Of a stretch of DNA of 64,000 bases, positions 25,058 to 33,342 are shown piece after piece. The DNA is from Roseinatronobacter sp052379845. GTDB taxonomy: Bacteria; Pseudomonadota; Alphaproteobacteria; Rhodobacterales; Rhodobacteraceae. The stretch's first letter is position 1. Every line of letters starts with the position of its first letter. A program made the position numbers and the translations under genes. The DNA lies in NCBI GenBank assembly GCA_052379845.1, contig JBQTCF010000005.1. One strand, written 5' to 3'. The notes beneath the pieces were generated by a model. It ran no database searches. It worked only from the letters and a program-made list of their open reading frames with translations, and was not told the origin of the DNA.

Positions 25058-27478
25058 ATGAAATTCACGTTGTCATGGCTGGCCGACCATCTGGAAACTG
25101 ACGCCACGCTGGACCAGATCACCGATGCGCTGACAGATCTGGGGCTGGAAGTCGAAGATGTGTCCGACCCCGCCGCCACGCTTGGGGCGTTTCGCATTGC
25201 GCGCGTGATCGAAGCGGTCCAGCACCCCGATGCGGACCGGCTGCGGCTGTGCCGTGTGGAAACATGGCCGGACGGGCCTGATGGCCTATCGCAGGAAGTG
25301 CAGGTTGTGTGTGGTGCGCCCAATGCCCGCACGGGCATGCGTGGTGTGTTTGCACCCGTTGGCACCCATGTTCCCGGCACGGGCGTGGACCTGAAACCCG
25401 GTGTCATCCGGGGGCAGGCCAGCAATGGCATGTTGTGTTCCGAACGCGAACTGATGCTGTCTGACGCGCATGATGGAATTATCGACCTGCCCGATGATGC
25501 GCCCCTTGGTCAGCGGTATATTGATTATGCGGGTCTGAATGACCCGGTGATTGACATTGCCATCACTCCCAACCGCCCCGATGCGCTGGGTGTGCGCGGC
25601 ATTGCGCGCGATCTGGCCGCGCGTGGACTGGGCCGGTTGAAACCGCTTGTGGTCACCCCTGTGGCAGGCCAGTTTCCCAGCCCCGTCAGCGTGACCATCG
25701 CCCCCGAGTTGAAGGAACAGGGCTGCCCGCTGTTTGCCGGGCGTGTCATTCGCGGGGTGCGTAATGGCCCGTCGCCTGCGTGGTTGCAAAAACGCCTGCG
25801 CGCGATTGGCCTGCGCCCCATTTCCGCGCTGGTGGATATTACCAATTTCTTCACCTTTGACCTGAACCGCCCCTTGCATGTGTTCGACGCCGACAAGGTG
25901 CAGGGCGGCTTGCGCATTCACCCCGCCAAAGGGGATGAGGAAATTCTGGCGCTGGATGAGAAAACCTACAAGCCCGCCGCAGGCCACATGCTGATATCGG
26001 ATGATCAGGGCATTGAAAGCATTGCTGGGATCATGGGGGGCGAGCATTCCGGCTGCACCGATGATACCGTGAATGTGTTTCTGGAATCGGCCTATTGGAC
26101 GCCCATCACCATTGCGGCAACGGGCCGCGCGCTGAAAATCAATTCGGATGCACGGTATCGGTTTGAACGCGGGGTTGACCCTGCCTTCACGCTGGACGGG
26201 CTGGAACTGGCCACAAAGATGGTGCTGGACCTGTGCGGTGGCACCCCGTCCGATATTGCCCTTGACGGGGCTGTGCCTGACACCGACCGCGCCTACCGCT
26301 TTGATGCGGCGCGCGTGGGGTCGCTGGTTGGCATGGACATTCCCGAAGATGTCCAGCGCGCCACCCTGACCGCGCTGGGCTTCCGGCTGGACGGGGATCA
26401 GGCGTTTGTGCCCAGCTGGCGCCCTGATATTCAGGGCGAGGCCGATCTGGTCGAGGAAATTGCCCGTATCGCGTCCCTGACCAAACTGCAGGGAAAGCCC
26501 TTGCCGCGCATGCAATCGGGCGTGCCACGCCCCATTCTGACGCCGTTGCAAACCCGCGAACGCGCCGCGCGGCGCATGCTGGCGGGGTTGGGCTATAATG
26601 AATGCGTGACCTACAGTTTCATTGACGGGGCCGCCGCTGCGCTGTTTGGCGGCGGGGGCGATGATGTGCGCCTTGAAAACCCGATTTCGTCGGAAATGAC
26701 GCATATGCGCCCTGATCTGCTGCCCGGTCTGTTGCAGGCCGCCAGCCGCAACCAGGCGCGCGGCGCGCAGGATCTGGCCTTGTTTGAAGTCGGGCCTGCC
26801 TTTTCAGGGGGCGAACCGGGCGAGCAGCATATTCAGGCCGCAGGTATTCTGGTGGGCGCGACTGCGCCGCGCGACCCCTTCGGCACCCGCCGCGCCGTGG
26901 ACCTGTATGATGCGAAAGCAGATGCCGAAGCCGTGCTGTCCGCCATCGGGGCACCGGTGAAGTTCCAGATTCACCGCAAATTGCCGGACTGGTTCCACCC
27001 CGGCCGTGCCGGTGTCATCTCGCTTGGGCCGAAACTGCCGCTGGCGGTGTTTGGCGAATTGCACCCCCGCGTGCTGAAGGCGTTTGACATCAAGGGGCCG
27101 GTGGTGGGCTTTAGCGTGTTTGTCGAAAACCCGCCTTTGCCCAAAGCGCGCAAAACATCGCGTCAGGCGCTGAACATCAGTGCCTTGCAGCCAGTGGACC
27201 GTGATTTCGCGTTTGTCGTGGCCGCCGATGTCGAGGCGCTGAATGTCGTCAATGCAGCACTTGGGGCCGACAAGGCGCTGATTGCGGGCGTGCAGGTATT
27301 TGACGAATTCACCGGGCCAAAAGCCGATGCGCAACTGGGCGCGGGCCTGAAATCGCTTGCGATTACAGTGCGCATGCAGCCCAGCGACAAGACCCTGACC
27401 GAGGATGAGATTGAACAGGTCAGCCGCAGGATTGTCGAGAAGGTGCAAAAAGCCACGGGCGGCACATTGCGCGCCTGA
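25058..27478 (+). CDS. pheT: Phenylalanyl-tRNA synthetase beta subunit
   Basis: An 806-residue subunit that, with PheS, charges tRNA-Phe. The order of domains is: N-terminal MKFTLSWLADHLETDATLDQ, an OB-fold tRNA-binding domain (about residues 40-150), B3/B4 with the editing site (about 210-385, including GGEHSGCTDDT), B5 (about 405-480), the catalytic-like core, and a C-terminal ferredoxin-fold anticodon-binding domain (about 712-804). Full family length. pheS is not next to it in this window. A GC-rich hairpin follows the stop. Confidence 0.98.
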   Translation: MKFTLSWLADHLETDATLDQITDALTDLGLEVEDVSDPAATLGAFRIARVIEAVQHPDADRLRLCRVETWPDGPDGLSQEVQVVCGAPNARTGMRGVFAPVGTHVPGTGVDLKPGVIRGQASNGMLCSERELMLSDAHDGIIDLPDDAPLGQRYIDYAGLNDPVIDIAITPNRPDALGVRGIARDLAARGLGRLKPLVVTPVAGQFPSPVSVTIAPELKEQGCPLFAGRVIRGVRNGPSPAWLQKRLRAIGLRPISALVDITNFFTFDLNRPLHVFDADKVQGGLRIHPAKGDEEILALDEKTYKPAAGHMLISDDQGIESIAGIMGGEHSGCTDDTVNVFLESAYWTPITIAATGRALKINSDARYRFERGVDPAFTLDGLELATKMVLDLCGGTPSDIALDGAVPDTDRAYRFDAARVGSLVGMDIPEDVQRATLTALGFRLDGDQAFVPSWRPDIQGEADLVEEIARIASLTKLQGKPLPRMQSGVPRPILTPLQTRERAARRMLAGLGYNECVTYSFIDGAAAALFGGGGDDVRLENPISSEMTHMRPDLLPGLLQAASRNQARGAQDLALFEVGPAFSGGEPGEQHIQAAGILVGATAPRDPFGTRRAVDLYDAKADAEAVLSAIGAPVKFQIHRKLPDWFHPGRAGVISLGPKLPLAVFGELHPRVLKAFDIKGPVVGFSVFVENPPLPKARKTSRQALNISALQPVDRDFAFVVAADVEALNVVNAALGADKALIAGVQVFDEFTGPKADAQLGAGLKSLAITVRMQPSDKTLTEDEIEQVSRRIVEKVQKATGGTLRA

Positions 27479-27486
27479 ACCACGAA

Positions 27487-27509
27487 CTGGCCGCGCCCTG
27501 CGCGGCCAG
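27487..27509 (+). terminator. Hairpin downstream of pheT
   Basis: A 9-bp perfect stem (CTGGCCGCG at 27487-27495, CGCGGCCAG at 27501-27509) with a 5-base loop begins 8 bases after the pheT stop. No T-run follows. It is the likely 3' end structure of the pheT mRNA. Confidence 0.5.
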
Positions 27510-27546
27510 CATGCAACCGTGATGCGGTGGCGCGTCAAGCAAGTTT

Positions 27547-27580
27547 CACAACCTTTGGCCACAGCTGGGTAAAGGTTGTG
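27547..27580. promoter_or_regulatory. 10-bp inverted repeat before the AT-rich gene
   Basis: CACAACCTTT (27547-27556) and AAAGGTTGTG (27571-27580) form a perfect inverted repeat with a 14-base spacer, at the point where base composition changes from GC-rich to AT-rich. It could be a regulator site or the scar of an inserted element. Function is not known. Confidence 0.4.
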
Positions 27581-27725
27581 ATAGCAACCCTTTTCGAAAG
27601 ATTTCCGAAAGCTTTCTTCTTAGCGCCGGTACACGCGTTGATCTCTTTCTAAAACCGTGATTTTCTTACTTCCACCACAAAGAGATCTGAAGTTTGAGAA
27701 GTGCTTGCTAAAAAGGGAAATTTGG

Positions 27726-28637
27726 ATGGAATGGAAGAAACGCGGCTTAGTTTACTCTCCTGACGGCCGTTCGACTTGGGCTAAACACTCGGCATTGCAG
27801 CCGACCCCTCTTGTTTTTGATGATAAAGTTCGGGTTTTTTGCGGGTTCAGAGATGAAAGTGGTATGAGCCGCATTGGTTATGTTGACGTATGCTTTGGGA
27901 ACACAATTAAGGTCATAGAGGTATCGAAAAAGCCGGTGCTTGACCTTGGTAGGTTCGGTATGTTCGACCAGCATGGTGTAGTTCCGTGTGCTGTAGTCCG
28001 CACAGATGGCGTGATCCGCCTTTATTATGCTGGCTATCTTCGCGGTGAAAAAGTCCGTTTTCAAGTTTTTGCTGGACTTGCAATCAGTACTGATGGTGGA
28101 GAGACATTTGTTCGTCACTCCGAAACACCTATCCTTGACCGCACCCCTCAAGAGCCTTTGTTTCGCGTAATACATACAATTTTCAGGGAGAACGGCAACT
28201 GGCGTGCATGGTATGGCGCAGGAAAAGAATTCGTCCAAGGCCAACACAAGACACTACCTGTTTATAATATTAGATATATGGAATCCGATGATGGGGTGCG
28301 CTTTCCCGCCTCCGGTAGTTTGGCTGTGGACAATCTTGCAGGTGAGCACCGAGTCGGCCGACCATATGTTGTTAAACAAGATGGCCGCTACGTGATGTTC
28401 TTTGGAAAAGGGAAAGAACAAGAGCCTTACCGCTTGACGTATGCCGTTTCCAAGGACGGCTACACGTGGACGCGCCATGGGGATATGAAGGGGTTAGACC
28501 TGTCTGAGGAGGGCTGGGATTCAGAAATGATGGCGTATCCGGCAGTCGTGACCACCAATTCAGGGACGTATATGTTCTACAATGGAAATAACTATGGGTA
28601 CGACGGTTTTGGATGTGCAGAACTCGTGTCTTGGTAA
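27726..28637 (+). CDS. Five-bladed beta-propeller protein, GH43/GH32-like
   Basis: A 303-residue protein with repeated segments of the glycosidase beta-propeller type: SPDGRSTWAKHSALQPTP, then HGVVPCAVVRTDGVIRLYYA, AISTDGGETF, GRPYVVKQDGRYVMFF, YAVSKDGYTWTR and a final MMAYPAVV...GTYMFYNGN blade. Similar proteins occur in sugar-polymer gene clusters and may hydrolyse or bind glycans; a catalytic assignment is not possible here. No signal peptide is seen. The start at 27726 has AAGGG 8 bases upstream. Base composition and codon use are clearly more AT-rich than all neighbours, pointing to recent transfer. Confidence 0.75.
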   Translation: MEWKKRGLVYSPDGRSTWAKHSALQPTPLVFDDKVRVFCGFRDESGMSRIGYVDVCFGNTIKVIEVSKKPVLDLGRFGMFDQHGVVPCAVVRTDGVIRLYYAGYLRGEKVRFQVFAGLAISTDGGETFVRHSETPILDRTPQEPLFRVIHTIFRENGNWRAWYGAGKEFVQGQHKTLPVYNIRYMESDDGVRFPASGSLAVDNLAGEHRVGRPYVVKQDGRYVMFFGKGKEQEPYRLTYAVSKDGYTWTRHGDMKGLDLSEEGWDSEMMAYPAVVTTNSGTYMFYNGNNYGYDGFGCAELVSW

Positions 28638-28827
28638 CTGCCCACTTCAGTGTTGTTCAAAATCATAAGCAAATATATTCGCATGATAGATATGCTGCCT
28701 ACAAGGGTTGCGGCATCTCGCGTGGCTGCAAATGAGCGCAGCATGAACCAGAGAATATGCAAGCCGCGCCCTTTGCGCGGTTGCCATCCCTGTGGTTCTT
28801 GCAGCGTCAGGCAGCGGTGCTCAGGGA

Positions 28828-30615
28828 TTACGACACCAGCCCTGCATCCAGCCGCAGCCTATGCCCTGATCCAAGGTCTTGCCATTGCGCCAATGGCCGT
28901 TCCATTCCCAGCGGATAAATCGGCGCGGCCGTGACCGCTGAGGCGGCGTTGCGGGTAAACCGCTGGCCCGGATGGGACACCGGCACCGCGTCCAGCAAGC
29001 GGCGGGTATAGGGGTGGGCTGGATTTGCCAGCACACTGCGCGCTGGCCCCTGTTCGACAATATTTCCGCGATACATGACCAGAATGCGGTCTGCGACCCG
29101 TTCCACCACTGCCATATCATGCGAGATGAACAAAAGCGCCATATCCTCGGACTGTTTCAACCCTTCCAGAAGGTCCAGAATCTGGCCCTGAATGGCCACA
29201 TCCAGCGCGGAAACCGGTTCATCCGCGATCAGCACTTTCGGGCGCAGAACCATCGCGCGGGCAATGCATATGCGCTGGCGCTGGCCGCCGGAAAATTGGT
29301 GCGGATAGCGGTCCAGCGTGCCGTTGGGCAGGCCAACCTTGGCGACAAGGTCCTGAAGCGCGGCATCCTTGCCCTGCGCCGTCTGGCCAAGCCCGCGAAT
29401 GCGCAAGGGTTCGGTCAGGATCTGACGCACTGACATGCGCGGGTCCAGCGCGGCATAGGGGTCTTGAAAGATCATCTGGATGTTGCGCCGCGCATGGCGC
29501 AATTCCGCGCCCGTCAGGGTGAACAGATCCTGCCCGTCCAGAAATGCGCGTCCTTCCTTGCTGGGCACCAGCCGCAACAAGGATTTCGCAAGTGTGGACT
29601 TGCCGCACCCGCTTTCGCCAATAATCGCCACGGTTTCGCGCGGGTGCAGATCGAAGGTAACATCTTCGACCGCGTGAAGATTGGCGATATGCCTGCGCAA
29701 GAATGCTGACCGGACAGGGAATTGCGTGCTCAGGTGGCGCACGGAGAGTATGGGCGCGGTATCTGCCTGATGGGGTGCCAGCACTGTGCCGCCCGCCTGC
29801 CCATCGCGGAATTTGGGCGCCGAGTCCAACAGTTTGCGCGTGTACTCATGCGCGGGCGCATCAAACACGTCCAGCACAGGGCCTTGTTCGACAATGCGCC
29901 CGTTCAGCATGACCGCCACACGGTCGGCAATTTCGGCCACCACCCCCATATCATGGGTGATAAACAATACCGACATGCCGGTTTCCTGCTGCAAGTTGCG
30001 GATCAGGCCCAGAATCTCGGCCTGCACCGTCACATCCAGCGCGGTGGTGGGTTCATCCGCAATCAGGATTTGCGGGCGACAGACCAGCGCCATGGCGATC
30101 ATGACACGCTGGCGCATGCCGCCGGACAATTCATGCGGATACTGGCGCATGCGCCCTGCGGGGTCGGTCAGGCGCACTTTTTCCAGCATGGAAATTGCGG
30201 TGGCGCGGGCGGTGTCGGCCTTGTCGGGTTGGTGTTGGTAAATCGCTTCCAGCAATTGCGCGCCGATGGTCATGACCGGATTTAACGATGTCATGGGGTC
30301 TTGAAATATCATCGCTATGCGTGCCCCGCGCAAGGCCCGCATGCGCGGCTGTGACAGCTGCGCAAGGTCAAGCGGGGCCGCCCCCTGCGGCTGGTGCAAC
30401 AGGATACGGCCCGCGCTGATATACCCGCCCTGATGGTCGATCAGCCGCATGATGGATTTGACCGTCACCGACTTGCCCGAACCGGATTCGCCTACCAGTG
30501 CCAGAACCTCGCCTTCATGCAGGGTCAACGACACATTCTTGACAGCGGGCGCGCCCGCATTGCCGAAATGAACATGCAGGTTTTCAAGCGTCAGCAGCGG
30601 GGGTGCAGCGGGCAT
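28828..30615 (-). CDS. Peptide-type ABC transporter, fused double ATPase (DppDF-like)
   Basis: A 595-residue protein holding two complete ATPase domains of the oligopeptide/nickel class. The first has GESGSGKS, LSGGMRQR and LIADEPTTALD; the second has GESGCGKS, FSGGQRQR and LIADEPVSALD. Each domain ends with the oligopeptide-type C-terminal extension (HEYTRKLLDSAPKF and HPYTRRLLDAVP). Start 30615 has AAAGGA upstream. It powers the importer encoded by the permease and binding-protein genes upstream, and is the last gene of that operon. Confidence 0.94.
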   Translation of the reverse strand: MPAAPPLLTLENLHVHFGNAGAPAVKNVSLTLHEGEVLALVGESGSGKSVTVKSIMRLIDHQGGYISAGRILLHQPQGAAPLDLAQLSQPRMRALRGARIAMIFQDPMTSLNPVMTIGAQLLEAIYQHQPDKADTARATAISMLEKVRLTDPAGRMRQYPHELSGGMRQRVMIAMALVCRPQILIADEPTTALDVTVQAEILGLIRNLQQETGMSVLFITHDMGVVAEIADRVAVMLNGRIVEQGPVLDVFDAPAHEYTRKLLDSAPKFRDGQAGGTVLAPHQADTAPILSVRHLSTQFPVRSAFLRRHIANLHAVEDVTFDLHPRETVAIIGESGCGKSTLAKSLLRLVPSKEGRAFLDGQDLFTLTGAELRHARRNIQMIFQDPYAALDPRMSVRQILTEPLRIRGLGQTAQGKDAALQDLVAKVGLPNGTLDRYPHQFSGGQRQRICIARAMVLRPKVLIADEPVSALDVAIQGQILDLLEGLKQSEDMALLFISHDMAVVERVADRILVMYRGNIVEQGPARSVLANPAHPYTRRLLDAVPVSHPGQRFTRNAASAVTAAPIYPLGMERPLAQWQDLGSGHRLRLDAGLVS

Positions 30616-30638
30616 GGCAGGTCCTTTCAGCGGTGGGG

Positions 30639-31010
30639 TCAGGCCGGATCGGGGGCGCGCATGGCCCATGCGCGGATTTCCAGCAGCGCATCGCGGCGGG
30701 ATGCCTGCATTTGCACAACCGACAGGCCGGGGGGGGCGGCGGGGTCCACCCAATCGTTCCACACAGGCACGAAGGCGGGCCAGTCGCCCATATCAGCCAG
30801 CCAGACCTGAACCTGAACGATCTGGTCATGACCGCTGCCCATCTGACCCAGCAAATCGTCGATCACATCCAGAATGTCGCGGGTCTGGGTTGCAAAATCC
30901 GCTGCTTTGTCCGGGGCCGTCAGGCAGACGGACGCAATGTCCCCCGCCGCTGATCCAAGAAAAATTTTCGGCCCCCAGCTGTCGATACGGCCAGTTTTGT
31001 GAATGCTCAT
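30639..31010 (-). CDS. RidA-family protein lacking the conserved arginine
   Basis: A 123-residue member of the YjgF/YER057c/UK114 (RidA) family of trimeric enamine/imine deaminases. The fold is recognisable (TQTRDILDVIDDLLGQMG, VQVWLADMGDWPAF). At the position of the substrate-binding arginine the sequence reads PPGLSVV, so Arg is replaced by Leu96; the neighbouring paralogue keeps PPARTCV. It may therefore bind a ligand without deaminating it, or act on something else. The gene begins 2 bases after its paralogue ends. Confidence 0.85.
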   Translation of the reverse strand: MSIHKTGRIDSWGPKIFLGSAAGDIASVCLTAPDKAADFATQTRDILDVIDDLLGQMGSGHDQIVQVQVWLADMGDWPAFVPVWNDWVDPAAPPGLSVVQMQASRRDALLEIRAWAMRAPDPA

Positions 31011-31012
31011 GC

Positions 31013-31378
31013 TTACACCCCGGTCTTGTAAGCGACGGCCACGATTTCCAGCAGCAGGTCGGGGCGATACAGTTCGCCGGACACACAGGTGCGCGCGGGC
31101 GGGTTGGCGGGGTCGACCCACTGGTTCCAGACGGAATTCAGACCCGAGAAATAGCGCATGTCCTTCAGCCAGATGGTGACAGTGAACAAATCGGCCTGCG
31201 TCAGCCCCGCTTCGCGCAGCAACTCGTCCAGTTGGGTGATGGCGTCTTGCGCCTGCTCCTTGATGTCCCCGTCCAGGTTGCGCGGCTGGATGCCTGTCAT
31301 ATGGACCCAATTGCCGCTTTTGCACAAAAGCGCGCGATGTGCGCCGTCCATGGTTTCGGTGTGGCTGCGTGTGATCAT
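31013..31378 (-). CDS. RidA-family enamine/imine deaminase
   Basis: A 121-residue RidA-family protein with the conserved arginine present (Arg96 in NPPARTCV) and the terminal EIVAVA signature. Family members hydrolyse reactive enamines or imines made by PLP enzymes or amino-acid oxidases. AAAGGAC precedes ATG 31378. It sits inside a peptide-importer operon beside a second RidA-like gene, suggesting that breakdown of the imported compound gives a reactive nitrogen intermediate. Confidence 0.9.
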   Translation of the reverse strand: MITRSHTETMDGAHRALLCKSGNWVHMTGIQPRNLDGDIKEQAQDAITQLDELLREAGLTQADLFTVTIWLKDMRYFSGLNSVWNQWVDPANPPARTCVSGELYRPDLLLEIVAVAYKTGV

Positions 31379-31393
31379 GGATATGTCCTTTGG

Positions 31394-32281
31394 TTAGTGG
31401 GATTTCAGTTTAGGGTCGAACTGGTTGCGCAACGCGTCCCCCAGCAGGTTCAGGCCCAGCACAGTCAGGAAGATGGCCAGCCCCGGAAACAGCGCCATCC
31501 ACCACGCGCTGGAGATGTAGGAGCGCGCATCTGACAACATGCCGCCCCAGGTTGGAATACTGGGCGGCACCCCAAGGCCCAGAAAACTAAGCGATGATTC
31601 CGAGATGATGGCGTTGGCCATGGCAAAACTTGTCATCACAATGACCGACAGCATGACATTGGGCAGGATATGCTGGCGCAGAATGAACCAATGCCCCGCC
31701 CCCAGCGATTGCGCGGCAAGGATGAATTCGCGTTCGCGCAGGGCCATGCTTTCGGCGCGGGTCACGCGGCAATAGGGAATCCAGCGCTGCGCGGTCAGCG
31801 CGACAATCACGATGGTCAGCCCCTGCCCGATAAAGGCCACGATGGCGATTGCCAGCATCAGCGGCGGAAACGACCAGAAGATTTCCGCCACTTTCTGGAT
31901 GGCACTGTCAACGCGCCCGCGAAAATACCCTGACACAATCCCCAGAAATACGCCTGCCACACTGGCAAACAACGCCACGGCGGTGGCAATGATCAGCGAC
32001 ACCCGCGCGCCATGGATAATGCGGCTCAGGATGTCGCGGCCCACATGGTCGGTGCCCAGTACATGCGGGCCGCGCCAGTCGGGCGGTGTCAGCGCCAGCA
32101 TCAGGTCCTGACGGTTGGGGGCATGGGGCGCGATCAGGTCTGCGAACAGGCCAAACACAACCAGCAACAGGATTGTGGTAATCCCGTAAACCCCCTTGAA
32201 CCCGGTCAGATGGCGATAATCCGTGCGCAGGCTGTGCCAGCGGTCGCGCAGGGACAGGGGGGGATGGGAAGTATTGTCCAT
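31394..32281 (-). CDS. Peptide-type ABC transporter permease (DppC-like)
   Basis: A 295-residue inner-membrane permease. A cytoplasmic N-terminus with one helix (about residues 33-50) precedes GPHVLGTDHVGRDILSRIIH, the hallmark of DppC/OppC proteins. The EAA loop is AAQSLGAGHWFILRQHILPN (about residues 188-207). It is separated from the upstream dppB-like gene by one base. Together the two permeases form the channel. Confidence 0.94.
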   Translation of the reverse strand: MDNTSHPPLSLRDRWHSLRTDYRHLTGFKGVYGITTILLLVVFGLFADLIAPHAPNRQDLMLALTPPDWRGPHVLGTDHVGRDILSRIIHGARVSLIIATAVALFASVAGVFLGIVSGYFRGRVDSAIQKVAEIFWSFPPLMLAIAIVAFIGQGLTIVIVALTAQRWIPYCRVTRAESMALREREFILAAQSLGAGHWFILRQHILPNVMLSVIVMTSFAMANAIISESSLSFLGLGVPPSIPTWGGMLSDARSYISSAWWMALFPGLAIFLTVLGLNLLGDALRNQFDPKLKSH

Positions 32282-32282
32282 G

Positions 32283-33287
32283 TCAGTTCATCCGTATGCG
32301 CGGGTCAATCAGGGTATAGAACAGGTCGATCAACAGGTTCATCACGATGAACATGCCCGTATAAACCAGCACCAACCCGATAATCAGCGGAAAATCCCGC
32401 GAAGAAATGCCGGTAATCAGCAAGCTGCCAATGCCCGGCCACGCAAAGACGGTTTCAACAATCATCGCGCCAGACAGAAGCGTGCCGAATTCCAGCCCGA
32501 TGATAGTGACAACGCCCACCATGGCATTGCGAAACGCATGACGCCACAGAACGCGCGCCTCGCTTAACCCCTTGGAACGTGCGGTCATGACGAAATCTTC
32601 GCGCAGCGCGTCCAGCACCTGTGCGCGGGTCATCTGGGTGATGATGCCGGTCATGTTGGTGCCCAGCACGATGGCAGGCAGCGCAAGGTGTTTCAATGCC
32701 GCAACCAGGGCATCCCAGCGCCCCGCCAGAAGGGAATCGAGGATCAGAAACCCTGTCACACTCTCAACGCCCAGGCCCCAGGGTTCGCGCCCGCCAGATG
32801 GCAGGATATTGAAATACCCCGCGAACAGCAGAATCAGCAGGATGCCCAGCCAGAAATTCGGCATGGATATTCCTGCAAAACTGAAGGCCGATGCGATTGC
32901 GTCCCATGCCGTGCCCGGACGCGCGGCCGCCAGAACCCCCAACGGCACGCCAACGATTACGGCAATCAAGGTCGCGGCGACGGCCAGTTCAATGGTCGCA
33001 GGCAAGCGTTCCATGACAATTTCGATGACCGGCATTTTGTAGCGGAAGGACATGCCGAAATCGCCCGTCAGGGCATTTCCCAGGAAGTTCAGGAACTGGA
33101 CGAAGGGCGGGCGGTCCAGCCCCCAGGCTTCGCGGATGCGGGCCTTGTCAACCTCTGACGCCTCGTCCGAGATCAGCATGGTGACCGCATCGCCGGGGGC
33201 AAGCTGCATCAGCGCGAAGATGATGCCGGACACGACAATCAGCACCGGCACCGCACCTGCAAGGCGTTTGACGAAATACAACAGCAT
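32283..33287 (-). CDS. Peptide-type ABC transporter permease (DppB-like)
   Basis: A 334-residue permease that starts MLLYFVKRLAGAVPVLIVVS, typical of DppB/OppB/NikB, with six hydrophobic helices. The EAA-like loop is TARSKGLSEARVLWRHAFRN. The family-typical ISMPNFWLGILLI segment is near residue 145. The gene lies 55 bases after the binding-protein gene, the gap being filled by a hairpin. Confidence 0.94.
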   Translation of the reverse strand: MLLYFVKRLAGAVPVLIVVSGIIFALMQLAPGDAVTMLISDEASEVDKARIREAWGLDRPPFVQFLNFLGNALTGDFGMSFRYKMPVIEIVMERLPATIELAVAATLIAVIVGVPLGVLAAARPGTAWDAIASAFSFAGISMPNFWLGILLILLFAGYFNILPSGGREPWGLGVESVTGFLILDSLLAGRWDALVAALKHLALPAIVLGTNMTGIITQMTRAQVLDALREDFVMTARSKGLSEARVLWRHAFRNAMVGVVTIIGLEFGTLLSGAMIVETVFAWPGIGSLLITGISSRDFPLIIGLVLVYTGMFIVMNLLIDLFYTLIDPRIRMN

Positions 33288-33306
33288 GGCGCCTTCCTTT
33301 TGACAT

Positions 33307-33331
33307 CAGGCCCGAAACAGGTTCGGGCCTG
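33307..33331 (-). other. Intercistronic hairpin between binding protein and permease
   Basis: A 10-bp perfect stem (CAGGCCCGAA at 33307-33316, TTCGGGCCTG at 33322-33331) with a 5-base loop lies between the binding-protein stop and the dppB-like start. It probably protects the upstream transcript or ends part of transcription, giving more binding protein than channel. Inference from position. Confidence 0.6.
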
Positions 33332-33342
33332 TGGTTTCAGGT

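Noticed and set aside
25286..26704. 472-codon minus-strand frame inside pheT
   Set aside because: It is the shadow of pheT on the other strand; no ribosome binding site or recognisable domain.
31011..31325. Extension of the second RidA-like protein to 228 residues
   Set aside because: The extension runs antisense-like through the other RidA gene in another frame; the 123-residue form has family length.
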